Of a DNA stretch of 64,000 bases, positions 35,927-45,156 are shown one piece after another. A program made the translations under genes and the position numbers. Positions within the stretch are counted from its first letter, which is position 1, and each line of letters opens with the position of its first letter. This stretch comes from Pseudomonas cedrina subsp. cedrina (GTDB taxonomy: Bacteria; Pseudomonadota; Gammaproteobacteria; Pseudomonadales; Pseudomonadaceae). A model generated the notes under the pieces. That model was not told the origin of the DNA. It did not search any database and worked only from the letters and a program-made list of their open reading frames with translations. The stretch spans positions 62,001 through 126,000 of the forward strand of contig NZ_MNPW01000003.1 of the NCBI RefSeq assembly GCF_001983175.1, written 5' to 3'.

Positions 35927-38900
35927 ATGGGCCCCGGTGGGTGGGGCTGCCTCTTGATTCCGGTTATCGGCAAGTTCGTCCTGTCCCCCATGGACGCCAA
36001 GAAGCCGGACGTCGGCAGCGTTTTTCGCGACTTGCGCCAGTGCCTGAACACCTTTGACGCATGGGCCGAGAGTTTCTGGACGGGTTCGGCGCTGGAAGTG
36101 GAGCAGGTGTTCAAGGTGGGCGACGAGGTCTCCCTTGTCGCTCCCGCGTCGTCTAAAGAACCCAGTCGCACGGTTGCACAGTGCAAGGCTCAGGGCTCGC
36201 TGACGCTGGTGCACATGTTCGAGAGCACGCGGTTTGTGCCCATCGGCAACACGCCGGTGATGCTGCAGGCAATTGCTGCGGATGGCAGTCCGATAGGTGC
36301 GCCGCTCCATCGAATGATTGGCCCCAGCGGCATTCTTCACATCAACGATTGCACCCGCGATCAGCCATACCAGATCACCTTTTATCCCAACGTTTCCAAG
36401 GATCACGTCAAGGCGCTGTATGCGTCTTATCAGTCGCTGATCGCGGGGCTGGACGAGCGTCTGCGCGAAGAATGGAAGAAGACCTTCAAGCCGCAATGGG
36501 ACGAGTTTGCCAACGCCACGCCTTTCGAGCGCAGCGCCATGCAAGGGTTGGCGTTCTCGACCGGGATTGGCAAGGCGCTCTACCACCTTTGGGACGATCT
36601 CACGCAGCTGTATGAACTGCTGGCGGACCTCAAGGCGAACAGCGAGAAGCTGCTGCATTACCTCTCCCAGGCCGAACTCGATGAACTGCTGAAGCTGGGC
36701 AAGGACGCCGTTGCCAAAGGCCTGCTGGTGCTCAGCGATGAGCCGCTGTTGTTCATCTACCTGTCAGCCATGGTGGCCTGGATACGCCTGCTGCCGCCGC
36801 CGCAGATGTACGAGTTGCTGGGCGAGATCACCGGCGAGGTGCTGATCAATCTGTTCCTGGCCTGGGCGACGCGGGGCATGGGGGTGCAGGTTCGGCTGGG
36901 GGTTCAGACGCTGGGGCCTATCAAGTCCGGGTGGGTGCGCACTTGGTTGCAGAGGTTGGCGGATCAGCTTGTGGGGCCTGGGTTGGAGCCGCATGTGGAA
37001 GTGGCCAAGCCGTTGCTGCTGGGGAGCGCGGCGACGCCGATCAAGGCCGTGCCGGTTGCGCCGTTGAAGGCTGGGGATCAGCTGGTTTCCAACCCGGTGC
37101 CGGTGGTGCGCAACAAGTCACAGCGGACGGTGTTGGTGCGGCAGGAACATGTCGACGATGTGCCTGCTGTTGCTAAGAATCCGGCGGGGGATGCGGCTGA
37201 TTCTTCGGATAAAACCGTGACCAATGGCTGCCCGGTGTCGATGGTCACGGGCGAGGAATTGCTGACGCTGACCGATGGGGTGCTGGACGGGGTTTTGCCG
37301 TTTGAGTGGACACGCTTGTACCGCACCAGTGCGGTGGAAATCGACTGCGGGTTGGGGTTTGGTTGGAGTCATTCTTTAGCGCATCGGCTTAGTGTTTCCG
37401 GTGATTCGGTGGTGTGGGTCGATCATGAGAACCGGTCGACCACCCTGCCCTTGCCGTCTGCTGCTCGGCCGGCGATTACCAATAGCCTGGCGGAAGCTGC
37501 GATCTATTTGGGGGCGTTGCCAGGTGAATTGGTGCTGGCCCAGGCATCGCGTTTCTACCACTTTCGCGACGGCGTACTGACGGCGATCAGCGATGCGTAT
37601 GACAACCGGCTGCGGATTTCCCGAGATTTTTTGGGGCGCATTGAGCGGCTGGATAACGGTGTCGGGCGGTCGTTGTTTTTGCGCTATGCGTCGGGCCGCA
37701 TCGTGGCGGTGGATTACCAGATTGAGCGGGCGGTGGACGACGGTCCGTTTGTCTGGGTGACCGAACAGAACATTGTTTCCTACGCCTATGACGACCTTGG
37801 ACGGTTGGTTTCGGCGACCAATGCCGTAGGCGAAAGTGAGGTTTATCGGTACGACGAGCAGCATGTCATTCTTGAGCGTGGGTTGGCCGGTGGAGCGAGT
37901 TTTTACTGGGAGTGGGAGCGGACTGGCAAAGCGGCGCGGTGTGTCCGGCACTGGGCAAGTTTCTCGCAGATGGACACGCGGTATGTCTGGGATGACAACG
38001 GCAGCGTCACGGTGTTTAACGCCGATGGCAGTCAGGAAGTCTACCTGCACGATGATCGTGCGCGGCTGGTGCAGCGCATCGACCCGGATGGCGCCCAACA
38101 CTTCAAATCCTACGATGACAAAGGTCGGCTGGCGGTTGAGCAAGACCCGCTCGGAGCAATCACGGCGTATCAGTACGACGACGCCGGGCGTTTGGTGGCG
38201 TTGTTTCCAGGAGATGACGAGCCGACGACCTACGAGCATGACAACGGTTTCGTACGGGTGGTGCGACGTGGCGAAGCGGTTTGGAAATATGAGCGTAATG
38301 ACCACGGCGACGTTACGCGCAGGACCGATCCTGACGGCAATTGCACGTACTACACCTACAACAAACACGGCCTACTGATTGGCGTGTGGTACCCCGATCA
38401 CAGCTGTCATCGCTTGGTATGGAATGCGCGTGGCCAGTTACTTGAAGAGCAGTTGCCCGATGGCGACATCAAGCGTTATCGCTATGACGACCTGGGCCGG
38501 AAAGTCGCATCTGAGGAAAAATACGGCGCCCTGACCCGCTACCAATGGGACAGCGTGGGAAGGTTGATTCGGGTGGCGCTGCCGGGCGGTGCAACGCGCA
38601 AATACAGCTACAACCCCTACGGAAAAATCACCTCCGAACGCGATGAACTGGATCACGTCACCCGCTACGAATATGCCGACGGTTTACACCTGATCAGCCG
38701 CCGCATCAACGCCGATGGCACCCAGGTCACATACCGTTACAACAACGCCCGGCTGTTGCTGACCGAGATCGAAAACGAAGCCGGCGAGACCTACCGACTC
38801 GATTACCACGCCAACGGCCTCATCCAACAGGAAGTCGGGTTTGACGGGAAACGCGCCACCTACGTTTACGACCTCAACGGCAATCTGCAGGAAAAGACCG

Positions 38901-40726
38901 AACACGGCGACGACGACAGTCAGCTAATCACCCGCTACGAACGCGACCATGCCGGACGCGTCGTCAGAAAAACCCTGCCCGACGGCAACATCATCGATTA
39001 CGCCTACGACCGCCAAGGCAATCTCCTCAGCGTCGACGATGGCCACTGGGCGCTGGCCTACGAATACGACCCGCAAAACCGCCTCACCGCCGAACACCAA
39101 GGCTGGGGCACCCTGCGCTACGGCTACGACGCCTGCGGCCAACTGAAGAACCTGCGCCTGCCGGACAACAACCGACTGGCGTTCAACTACAGCAAAGGCG
39201 GCCAGCTCAAGAAAGTAGCGCTAAATGGCCAAGCACTCACCGAGCACCAATTCGATGCTGGTCGAGAACGCAACAGAGGCCAAGGCAAGCTGCTCAGCAG
39301 CTACCAATATGACGACCAGGGGCGCTTGTTCAACCACGGCCTGTGCGACATAGACGGTGCGGTTTGCCAACGCCAATACGACTACGATAAGCACGGCAAC
39401 CTCACCCGCCTGCGCGACAGCCGTAAAGGCGAACACCGCTACCACTACGACCCTCTAAACCGTCTAACCCGCGCCGACCATTCACAGGGCGAACAGGAAC
39501 GCTTCGCCCACGACCCGGCCGGCAACCTGCTCATGCAAGACCGCCCCGGCCCCGACATCGTCGCCGGCAACCGCCTGATGATCCAGGGCGACCGTCATTA
39601 CGACTACGACGCCTTCGGCAACCTCATCCGCGAACGACGCGGCAAAGGCCAACAACTCGTCACCGAATACCGCTACGACTGCCAGCACCGGCTGATCAGC
39701 ATCACCCAACCCAACGGAAAAACCGCCAGCTACCGCTACGACCCGTTTGGCCGCCGCATCAGCAAAACCGTCGACGGCATCACCACCGAGTTCTTCTGGC
39801 AAGGTGACAAACTCATCGCCGAACACCACGCGGACCGCCACCGCAGTTACCTCTACGAACCGGACAGCTTCCGGCCGTTGGCCCTACTGGAAGGCTTCGG
39901 CCCAAAAGAAACCAAGCCCTACCACTACCAACTCGATCACCTCGGCACGCCACAGGAACTCACCGCGCCGGACGGCGAAATCGTGTGGTCCGCGCATTAC
40001 CGTGCCTATGGCGAAATTAGCCGCCTAGACATAGGAAAAGTCGACAACCCGCTGCGCTTCCAGGGTCAGTACTTCGATCAAGAAAGCGGCCTGCACTACA
40101 ACCGCCACCGCTACTACAATCCGGACATTGGTCGCTACCTGACGCCAGATCCGGTGAAGTTGGCGGGTGGGATCAACGCTTACCAATACGCGCACAACCC
40201 TACGGGCTGGGTTGATCCACTGGGTTTGAGCCCCTGCCCAGGCGGGGACGGATGCAAACCGCAATCAACGGTAGAGAACCCAACCGAGCAATTGAGCGTT
40301 GATGAGCGGTCTCCATCAATACCTCAGCAAAAACGAGGATATCTGTATCGCGGGGATTCAAGAGAACCCGATGAAATATTTGAAACCGGATTCGAAAGCA
40401 GAGGGACGAGTACTGATCTCTATCTGCACTCTTTAAACAATGCCAGTCCTCCCAGCAACTTCGTCCCCACCTCCACCTCGAGGGCGCAGGCATTGGTATT
40501 TGCGTCAAGCTACGGGTTTGAAGAGGGATTTCTCTACACGCTTAAAAAAATCCCAGGAAGAGACGTAAACAAAGAACTTGGGACACGCTCCAAACACAAA
40601 AATGAAGCAGAAATTGCAGTTCCGGGGCGTATAGAATCAAAAGACATTTTAGGGGCATCACCCGTCAATGAAGATGGCACCTTCAAGGGGTACACGATAT
40701 TGAATCCTAATAGGACATACCCATGA
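35927..40726 (+). CDS. Rhs-family polymorphic toxin with a C-terminal ADP-ribosyltransferase domain
   Basis: About 1,600 residues. A 425-residue N-terminal region with hydrophobic stretches (LLFIYLSAMVAWIRLLP; ITGEVLINLFLAW) precedes a DUF6531 block (TNGCPVSMVTGEELLTLTDGVLDGVLPFEWTRLYRTS), more than a dozen YD repeats (GRLxxxxYDxxGN) and the Rhs core RYYNPDIGRYLTPDPVKLAGG ... WVDPLGL ending near 40230. The remaining 165 residues are toxin: Arg in LYRGDSREPDEIFETGF (40349), S-T-S at 40472-40480 and E-A-E at 40604-40612, the R-S-E set of pertussis/cholera-like transferases. No PAAR domain is visible. The start is uncertain (ATGs at 35927 and 35990, neither with a ribosome-binding site). The immunity gene overlaps the stop. 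Confidence 0.88.
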   Translation: MGPGGWGCLLIPVIGKFVLSPMDAKKPDVGSVFRDLRQCLNTFDAWAESFWTGSALEVEQVFKVGDEVSLVAPASSKEPSRTVAQCKAQGSLTLVHMFESTRFVPIGNTPVMLQAIAADGSPIGAPLHRMIGPSGILHINDCTRDQPYQITFYPNVSKDHVKALYASYQSLIAGLDERLREEWKKTFKPQWDEFANATPFERSAMQGLAFSTGIGKALYHLWDDLTQLYELLADLKANSEKLLHYLSQAELDELLKLGKDAVAKGLLVLSDEPLLFIYLSAMVAWIRLLPPPQMYELLGEITGEVLINLFLAWATRGMGVQVRLGVQTLGPIKSGWVRTWLQRLADQLVGPGLEPHVEVAKPLLLGSAATPIKAVPVAPLKAGDQLVSNPVPVVRNKSQRTVLVRQEHVDDVPAVAKNPAGDAADSSDKTVTNGCPVSMVTGEELLTLTDGVLDGVLPFEWTRLYRTSAVEIDCGLGFGWSHSLAHRLSVSGDSVVWVDHENRSTTLPLPSAARPAITNSLAEAAIYLGALPGELVLAQASRFYHFRDGVLTAISDAYDNRLRISRDFLGRIERLDNGVGRSLFLRYASGRIVAVDYQIERAVDDGPFVWVTEQNIVSYAYDDLGRLVSATNAVGESEVYRYDEQHVILERGLAGGASFYWEWERTGKAARCVRHWASFSQMDTRYVWDDNGSVTVFNADGSQEVYLHDDRARLVQRIDPDGAQHFKSYDDKGRLAVEQDPLGAITAYQYDDAGRLVALFPGDDEPTTYEHDNGFVRVVRRGEAVWKYERNDHGDVTRRTDPDGNCTYYTYNKHGLLIGVWYPDHSCHRLVWNARGQLLEEQLPDGDIKRYRYDDLGRKVASEEKYGALTRYQWDSVGRLIRVALPGGATRKYSYNPYGKITSERDELDHVTRYEYADGLHLISRRINADGTQVTYRYNNARLLLTEIENEAGETYRLDYHANGLIQQEVGFDGKRATYVYDLNGNLQEKTEHGDDDSQLITRYERDHAGRVVRKTLPDGNIIDYAYDRQGNLLSVDDGHWALAYEYDPQNRLTAEHQGWGTLRYGYDACGQLKNLRLPDNNRLAFNYSKGGQLKKVALNGQALTEHQFDAGRERNRGQGKLLSSYQYDDQGRLFNHGLCDIDGAVCQRQYDYDKHGNLTRLRDSRKGEHRYHYDPLNRLTRADHSQGEQERFAHDPAGNLLMQDRPGPDIVAGNRLMIQGDRHYDYDAFGNLIRERRGKGQQLVTEYRYDCQHRLISITQPNGKTASYRYDPFGRRISKTVDGITTEFFWQGDKLIAEHHADRHRSYLYEPDSFRPLALLEGFGPKETKPYHYQLDHLGTPQELTAPDGEIVWSAHYRAYGEISRLDIGKVDNPLRFQGQYFDQESGLHYNRHRYYNPDIGRYLTPDPVKLAGGINAYQYAHNPTGWVDPLGLSPCPGGDGCKPQSTVENPTEQLSVDERSPSIPQQKRGYLYRGDSREPDEIFETGFESRGTSTDLYLHSLNNASPPSNFVPTSTSRAQALVFASSYGFEEGFLYTLKKIPGRDVNKELGTRSKHKNEAEIAVPGRIESKDILGASPVNEDGTFKGYTILNPNRTYP

Positions 40727-41133
40727 AATCACGTGAGATCACCCTCATCAAAAACGGTATCCGTGAAAACGCAGTGGTCGAATACGAAGCGGGCAAGCCA
40801 ACCCTTAACTTACTGCTGAACAACGGGCTGCGTAAAACCTATACCGCACTCGATCTGTACGACAGCTTCGGCCTGATGAGAGCCGATTTGAAAGACATCC
40901 AATTCTTGTGCAAGGGCGCCAGGATCAATGTGCATACATCCGGCATGTCTTCCCATATGTCAAATGGCCTTGTCGCTTATGAGCTGACGATGGGACAGCC
41001 AGACGGTGAACTTGTCCATATCTTTGCCTACGAAGAAGTTGATCTGACCAACGACATACAGGAGCAACATGACTTCTGTCTGCGCTGGGCAGAATCGTTC
41101 CAGGAACAGCGATATGGTTCAGGGTCTATGTAG
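40723..41133 (+). CDS. Putative immunity protein for the Rhs ADP-ribosyltransferase toxin
   Basis: A 136-residue soluble protein of no family I recognise (MKSREITLIKNGIRENAVVEYEAGKP ... HDFCLRWAESFQEQRYGSGSM). It is acidic, without a signal peptide, with mixed alpha/beta character. The ATG overlaps the Rhs stop (ATGA, 40723-40726), the position and coupling expected of a cognate immunity gene. It is too small for a typical ADP-ribosylglycohydrolase, so direct binding and occlusion of the toxin is the likelier mode. A family-A repeat begins 13 bp after its stop. Confidence 0.75.
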   Translation: MKSREITLIKNGIRENAVVEYEAGKPTLNLLLNNGLRKTYTALDLYDSFGLMRADLKDIQFLCKGARINVHTSGMSSHMSNGLVAYELTMGQPDGELVHIFAYEEVDLTNDIQEQHDFCLRWAESFQEQRYGSGSM

Positions 41134-41146
41134 TAAGCATTCCATG

Positions 41147-41255
41147 TGATCGTTCCCACGCTCCGCGTGGTAACGCATCCCGTGACGCTCTGCGTCACAC
41201 GGCGGGACGCGGAGCGTCCCAGGCGGCATTCCCACGCGGAGCGTGGGAACGATCA
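41147..41255. repeat. Intergenic inverted-repeat element, family A copy 3
   Basis: A 109-bp copy of the element at 3942-4050, with TGATCGTTCCCACGC ends and GACGC/GCGTC interior. It marks the downstream border of the Rhs-immunity unit. Confidence 0.85.
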
Positions 41256-41289
41256 ATGGCAACGCCGGTTTGCCCGGGAGAATACGGGT

Positions 41290-41877
41290 TTACCATCCCT
41301 CTTTGAGCATCCGCAATTCCAGGTGTTGCAGGAGCATGATGGTCTTCCCATCCACAATTTCACCGCCCTGCACCATGCCCAACGCCTGCTCGAAACCCAA
41401 CTCCAGCACCTCGATATCCTCCCCCTCTTCCGCCAACCCGCCACCGCCGCCAACCCGATCCCCAGGTTGATATTCACCGATAAAAAAATGAACCCGCTCC
41501 GTCACCGAACCCGGGCTCATGAACGCCGCGTAGACCTTCTCCACATGCCTCACGCGGTAGCCGGTTTCCTCTTCCGCTTCCAGGCGGATACGTTCCTCGG
41601 GGCTGGCATTGTCGAGCAACCCGGCCGCCGCTTCGATCAGGTAGCCGTGGTAATCATTGACGAAGGTGGGCATGCGGAACTGGCGAATCAGCAATACCGT
41701 GCGCTGCTCGCGGTTGTACAGCAGGATGGTCGCGCCATTACCGCGGTCGTATACCTCGCGGGTCTGGGCTTGCCAACTGCCGTCGCGGCGGCGCAGGTCG
41801 AAGCTGTATTTTTTCAGCAGGTACCAGTTTTCCGAGAGTGTCTCTTCGGCAGTGATGCGAACGGGGCTGTTGTCCAT
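41290..41877 (-). CDS. nudK: NudK-like Nudix hydrolase (GDP-mannose pyrophosphatase type)
   Basis: A 195-residue Nudix protein. The Nudix box region is AAGLLDNASPEERIRLEAEEETGYRV, preceded by LLIRQFRMPTFVNDYHGYLIEA and followed by FMSPGSVTERVHFFIGEY, a layout matching E. coli NudK, which cleaves GDP-mannose. The box position usually held by an acidic residue (E. coli DNDEP) is serine here (DNASP). I start at 41877 (MDNSPVRI); the longer frame upstream is not preferred. It ends next to the family-A repeat. Confidence 0.85.
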   Translation of the reverse strand: MDNSPVRITAEETLSENWYLLKKYSFDLRRRDGSWQAQTREVYDRGNGATILLYNREQRTVLLIRQFRMPTFVNDYHGYLIEAAAGLLDNASPEERIRLEAEEETGYRVRHVEKVYAAFMSPGSVTERVHFFIGEYQPGDRVGGGGGLAEEGEDIEVLELGFEQALGMVQGGEIVDGKTIMLLQHLELRMLKEGW

Positions 41878-42059
41878 GATCAGTCCTTGGCTCAAAGGAG
41901 CCAGAGCATGTCGTGGGGGCGGCGTCAGCGTCAAGGTGACGGCTCGCTTGCGAAGCTGTAACACTTTGCAAGCAATCCCCGTATACGGCTGTCGTATTAA
42001 TTCCTGCCCGTGGGGGCCATCTGGTAAAACCCCTGCTTCACCTTTTCCCTGGAACCTTC

Positions 42060-42986
42060 ATGTCCTCTCGTTTTTTCTCGCGCCTGAGCCTGCGCTGGTT
42101 TCCCCTCCTGTGCATGGCATTGTTGATCGTCGGCCTGCCGGTGGGCTGCGCCATGCTGCAGCACAAGGAGCGTGAACTGGTGTTTCGCATCGAACCGGGT
42201 AACGCCAGTTGGTACAGCGGCTTGCCCAAGGCCGTGCAGGAATTCGAACTGAAGCCGGCCAGTTTCAAGTCGGGGCAAACGATTCATGGCTGGTGGTACC
42301 CGGCAGACAACAAGGACGCACCCGCCATCCTCTACCTGCACGGCGTGCGCTGGAACCTGACCGGGCAGTTGTTCCGCATCGAGCAATTGCACGCCCTGGG
42401 CTATTCGGTGCTGGCCATCGATTATCGCGGGTTTGGCCAGAGCCACGGCGAGCTGCCGTCGGAAACCACCGTGTATGAGGACGCGCGCATCGCCTGGGAA
42501 CGTTTCCAGGTGCTGCAGCCGGACCCCGGCAAACGCCTGATCTACGGGCATTCCCTGGGCGGCGCGGTGGCCATCGACCTGGCTGCCGAGCTGGGCAGGC
42601 AAACGCCGCTGCCGGTGCGCGGGCTGGTGATCGAATCCACTTTTACTTCCCTTGGAGACGTGGCCACGGCGGTGGCAAACACCTCGCTGCCCGTGCGTTG
42701 GCTGCTGTCACAGAAGTTCGATTCCATCGACAAGATTGCCGATATCCATATGCCGCTACTGGTGGTCCACGGCCTGGACGACCGCTACGTACCACCGCGC
42801 TTCAGCCAGCAGCTGTTTGAAGCCGCCCAGGAACCCAAGCGCCTGCTGTTGGTGCCCGGCGCCAGCCATAACAACAGCATGAGCCTGGCCGGCCGCAGTT
42901 ATGGCCAGGCGCTGGACAAGTTGATGCACGTGAAGATGCCGCCTGACGTGGTCACGCACTCCAGAAGCCGCGACGGCGACTCGTAA
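42060..42986 (+). CDS. Membrane-anchored alpha/beta hydrolase
   Basis: A 308-residue alpha/beta hydrolase with an N-terminal signal anchor or lipoprotein-like signal (FPLLCMALLIVGLPVGCAML). Oxyanion region LYLHGVRWN, nucleophile elbow GHSLGG, acid in HGLDDRYVPP and histidine in GASHNNS complete the triad. The family resembles the BEM46/YfhR type of serine hydrolases at the membrane. Substrate not predictable. Confidence 0.87.
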   Translation: MSSRFFSRLSLRWFPLLCMALLIVGLPVGCAMLQHKERELVFRIEPGNASWYSGLPKAVQEFELKPASFKSGQTIHGWWYPADNKDAPAILYLHGVRWNLTGQLFRIEQLHALGYSVLAIDYRGFGQSHGELPSETTVYEDARIAWERFQVLQPDPGKRLIYGHSLGGAVAIDLAAELGRQTPLPVRGLVIESTFTSLGDVATAVANTSLPVRWLLSQKFDSIDKIADIHMPLLVVHGLDDRYVPPRFSQQLFEAAQEPKRLLLVPGASHNNSMSLAGRSYGQALDKLMHVKMPPDVVTHSRSRDGDS

Positions 42987-43113
42987 AACGCTTTTCGGCA
43001 CTGGGTTCGCGCTTGCCTGTCAAGCTCAAACCCAGCCCATGCTGGGTCAAAACAAAAGTTGATCAAATAATGACCTCGGCTTAGATCGCCAACCCTGCCG
43101 GGGCTTCACAAAG

Positions 43114-43144
43114 TTATCCACAGAGATACCCACGGTTTCCGTGG
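43114..43144. promoter_or_regulatory. DnaA-box match and adjacent hairpin
   Basis: TTATCCACA at 43114-43122 is a perfect consensus DnaA box. Eight bases on, CCACGG-TTT-CCGTGG (43130-43144) forms a 6-bp hairpin, followed by a T-rich stretch. The hairpin may end transcription of the upstream hydrolase gene. One box alone does not make an origin. Confidence 0.4.
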
Positions 43145-43162
43145 ACAACTCTTTTTATATTT

Positions 43163-44338
43163 TTACGATTTTTTTGCTCGGTCAACCGTTTCTGGAAAGG
43201 TACCCGGCAACAAAATCTCGCGATTCACATCGCGTATATCGTTATACCCACACAGCGCCATCGACACGTCCAACTCACGGGCGATGATGTCAAGTGCCTT
43301 GGTCACGCCCGCCTCGCCCATCGCACCCAAGCCATACAGGTGCGCGCGGCCGATCATGGTGCCTTTGGCACCCAGGGCCATCGCCTTGAGCACGTCCTGG
43401 CCGGAACGAATGCCACCATCAAGCCACACCTCAATGCGCTCGCCCACCGCTTCCACGATCGCCGGCAGTTGGCTGATGCTCGACGGTGCACCATCCAGTT
43501 GGCGCCCACCGTGATTGCTCACCACCAATGCATCGGCACCGGAATTGGCGGCCAGGCGCGCATCGTCCACATCGAGGATGCCCTTGATGATCAACTTGCC
43601 GCCCCAGCATTTCTTGATCCACTCCACATCGTCCCAACTCAAGCGCGGGTCGAACTGTTGAGCGGTCCAGGAAGACAGTGAGCTCATGTCGGCCACCCCT
43701 TTGACATGCCCGACGATATTGCCGAAGCCATGGCGCCGGGTGCCGAGCATGCCCATCACCCAGCGGGGTTTGGTGGCCATGTCGAGGATATTCGGCAAGG
43801 TCAGTTTGGGCGGCGCCGACAGCCCGTTGATCAGGTCCTTGTGGCGCTGCCCGAGGATCTGCAAGTCGAGGGTCAGCACCAAGGCATCCACGCCGGCCGC
43901 CTTGGCGCGTTCGATCAATTGCTCGATAAAGGCACGGTCACGCATCACATATAGCTGGAACCAGAAGGGCTTCCCGACGTGTTCAGCAATGTCTTCCAGG
44001 GAGCAGATGCTCATGGTCGACAAGGTGTAACGCAGGCCAAAGGCAGCGGCGGCACGGGCGGTGAGGATCTCGCCGTCGGCGTGCTGCATACCGGCCAACC
44101 CGGTCGGCGCCAGGGCCACCGGCATGGCCATGTCCTGGCCGATCATCGTCGCGCGGATCGATCGTTCATCAATATTGCGCGCCACCCGCTGGCGGAATTT
44201 GATACCGGCGAAATCGCTTTCATTGGCGCGGTAGGTGCTTTCAGTCCAGGAGCCGGAATCGGCGTAGTCGTAGAACATCCGTGGAACACGTTTTTGCGCC
44301 AGCCTGCGTAAATCTTCGATGGTGGTCATCAACGACAT
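43163..44338 (-). CDS. FMN-dependent alpha-hydroxy-acid oxidase (L-lactate dehydrogenase LldD-like)
   Basis: A 391-residue FMN enzyme. N-terminal LRRLAQKRVPRMFYDYADSGSWTE, FMN-binding LAPTGLAGMQHADGE and LSTMSICSLEDIAEH, substrate-side FWFQLYVMRDR, catalytic histidine/arginine in VVSNHGGRQLDGAPSS, and WLDGGIRSGQDVLKAMALGA. Such enzymes oxidise L-lactate or related L-2-hydroxy acids to 2-oxo acids and pass electrons to the respiratory chain or oxygen. lldP and other lactate genes are absent nearby, so the substrate is open. The start at 44338 has a GGAGAGG ribosome-binding site. Confidence 0.88.
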   Translation of the reverse strand: MSLMTTIEDLRRLAQKRVPRMFYDYADSGSWTESTYRANESDFAGIKFRQRVARNIDERSIRATMIGQDMAMPVALAPTGLAGMQHADGEILTARAAAAFGLRYTLSTMSICSLEDIAEHVGKPFWFQLYVMRDRAFIEQLIERAKAAGVDALVLTLDLQILGQRHKDLINGLSAPPKLTLPNILDMATKPRWVMGMLGTRRHGFGNIVGHVKGVADMSSLSSWTAQQFDPRLSWDDVEWIKKCWGGKLIIKGILDVDDARLAANSGADALVVSNHGGRQLDGAPSSISQLPAIVEAVGERIEVWLDGGIRSGQDVLKAMALGAKGTMIGRAHLYGLGAMGEAGVTKALDIIARELDVSMALCGYNDIRDVNREILLPGTFPETVDRAKKS

Positions 44339-44433
44339 CGAGGTCACCTCTCCCTGAACTGAACGCTGAGAGTAGCCGCCCATCGGCTGCGCAACCAGCC
44401 ATTACGCTCATATCGTTTAGACGACGTGGACGC

Positions 44434-45156
44434 CTATGAATGAAGGTCGAGTAAGCACAGGCCGTCGGACGTTGCATGGCCGCTGGCGGTGTTGTCGAAG
44501 ATGCACCAAGTGGGAACGGAGTCCTGCACAGACCGGCTCAACAGCCGCGACAGTGCCTGCACCCGTTGCGGTCCATAAGCACTGTGGTAGATACGCGGCG
44601 ATCCATGCAGGCGCCAATACCGCACGCCCTGCCAACCGGCCGGCGCGTCGCCCGTTTCGATCACCGGCGGGTCGGCGGCCACGCGGCCTATTTGCAAGTC
44701 CTGCAGCAGGCCTTCAGCGGCCAGCCAGCTCGGATGACGCGGTTCGAGCACCACATCGCCGGTAAAGCGCTGGCGCAAGGCCCTGAAAAAAACACTGGCC
44801 ACCACCGGTTCGAAGTGCAGCGAAGGCGGTAATTGCACCAACAGGCAGCCAAGTTTCGCGCCCAAATGCACGCATTGAGCAAGAAACTCATCCAACGCTG
44901 TTTCGCAGCGCTGCAAGCGCAATTCATGGGTGATGCGCTTGGGCACCTTGACTGAGAAACGAAACGTCGGGGGCACCGATTGCCCCCAGCGCTCATAGGT
45001 CTTGGCCAAGTGCGGGCGATAAAACGAACTGTTGATTTCCACCGCATTGAAGCGTGAAGCGTAGCGCTGCAAGTGCGTGCCTTCACCGGCAAAGGCCGGC
45101 CAGGATTCACGCGGCAGGCTCCAGCCCGCACAGCCAATGTAAAGCGGTGCGGTCAA
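44434..45156 (-). CDS. DUF72 family protein (YecE-like)
   Basis: A 240-residue TIM-barrel-like protein of the DUF72 family: YIGCAGWSLP at the start, FNAVEINSSFYRPHLAKTYERWGQSVPPTFRFSVKVPKRITHE, LGCLLVQLPPSLHFE, and VRYWRLHGSPRIYHSAY. The biochemical role is not established. Its ATG overlaps the stop of the upstream HhH gene by 4 bp. Confidence 0.9.
   Translation of the reverse strand: MTAPLYIGCAGWSLPRESWPAFAGEGTHLQRYASRFNAVEINSSFYRPHLAKTYERWGQSVPPTFRFSVKVPKRITHELRLQRCETALDEFLAQCVHLGAKLGCLLVQLPPSLHFEPVVASVFFRALRQRFTGDVVLEPRHPSWLAAEGLLQDLQIGRVAADPPVIETGDAPAGWQGVRYWRLHGSPRIYHSAYGPQRVQALSRLLSRSVQDSVPTWCIFDNTASGHATSDGLCLLDLHS

Noticed and set aside
35753..36658. LexA2 frame extended upstream to 36658 on the minus strand
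   Set aside because: The extension is antisense to the Rhs gene; the start at 35752 has a proper ribosome-binding site.
37376..38368. 330-residue minus-strand ORF within the Rhs gene
   Set aside because: It is the reverse shadow of the YD-repeat region, with no independent domain or start signal.
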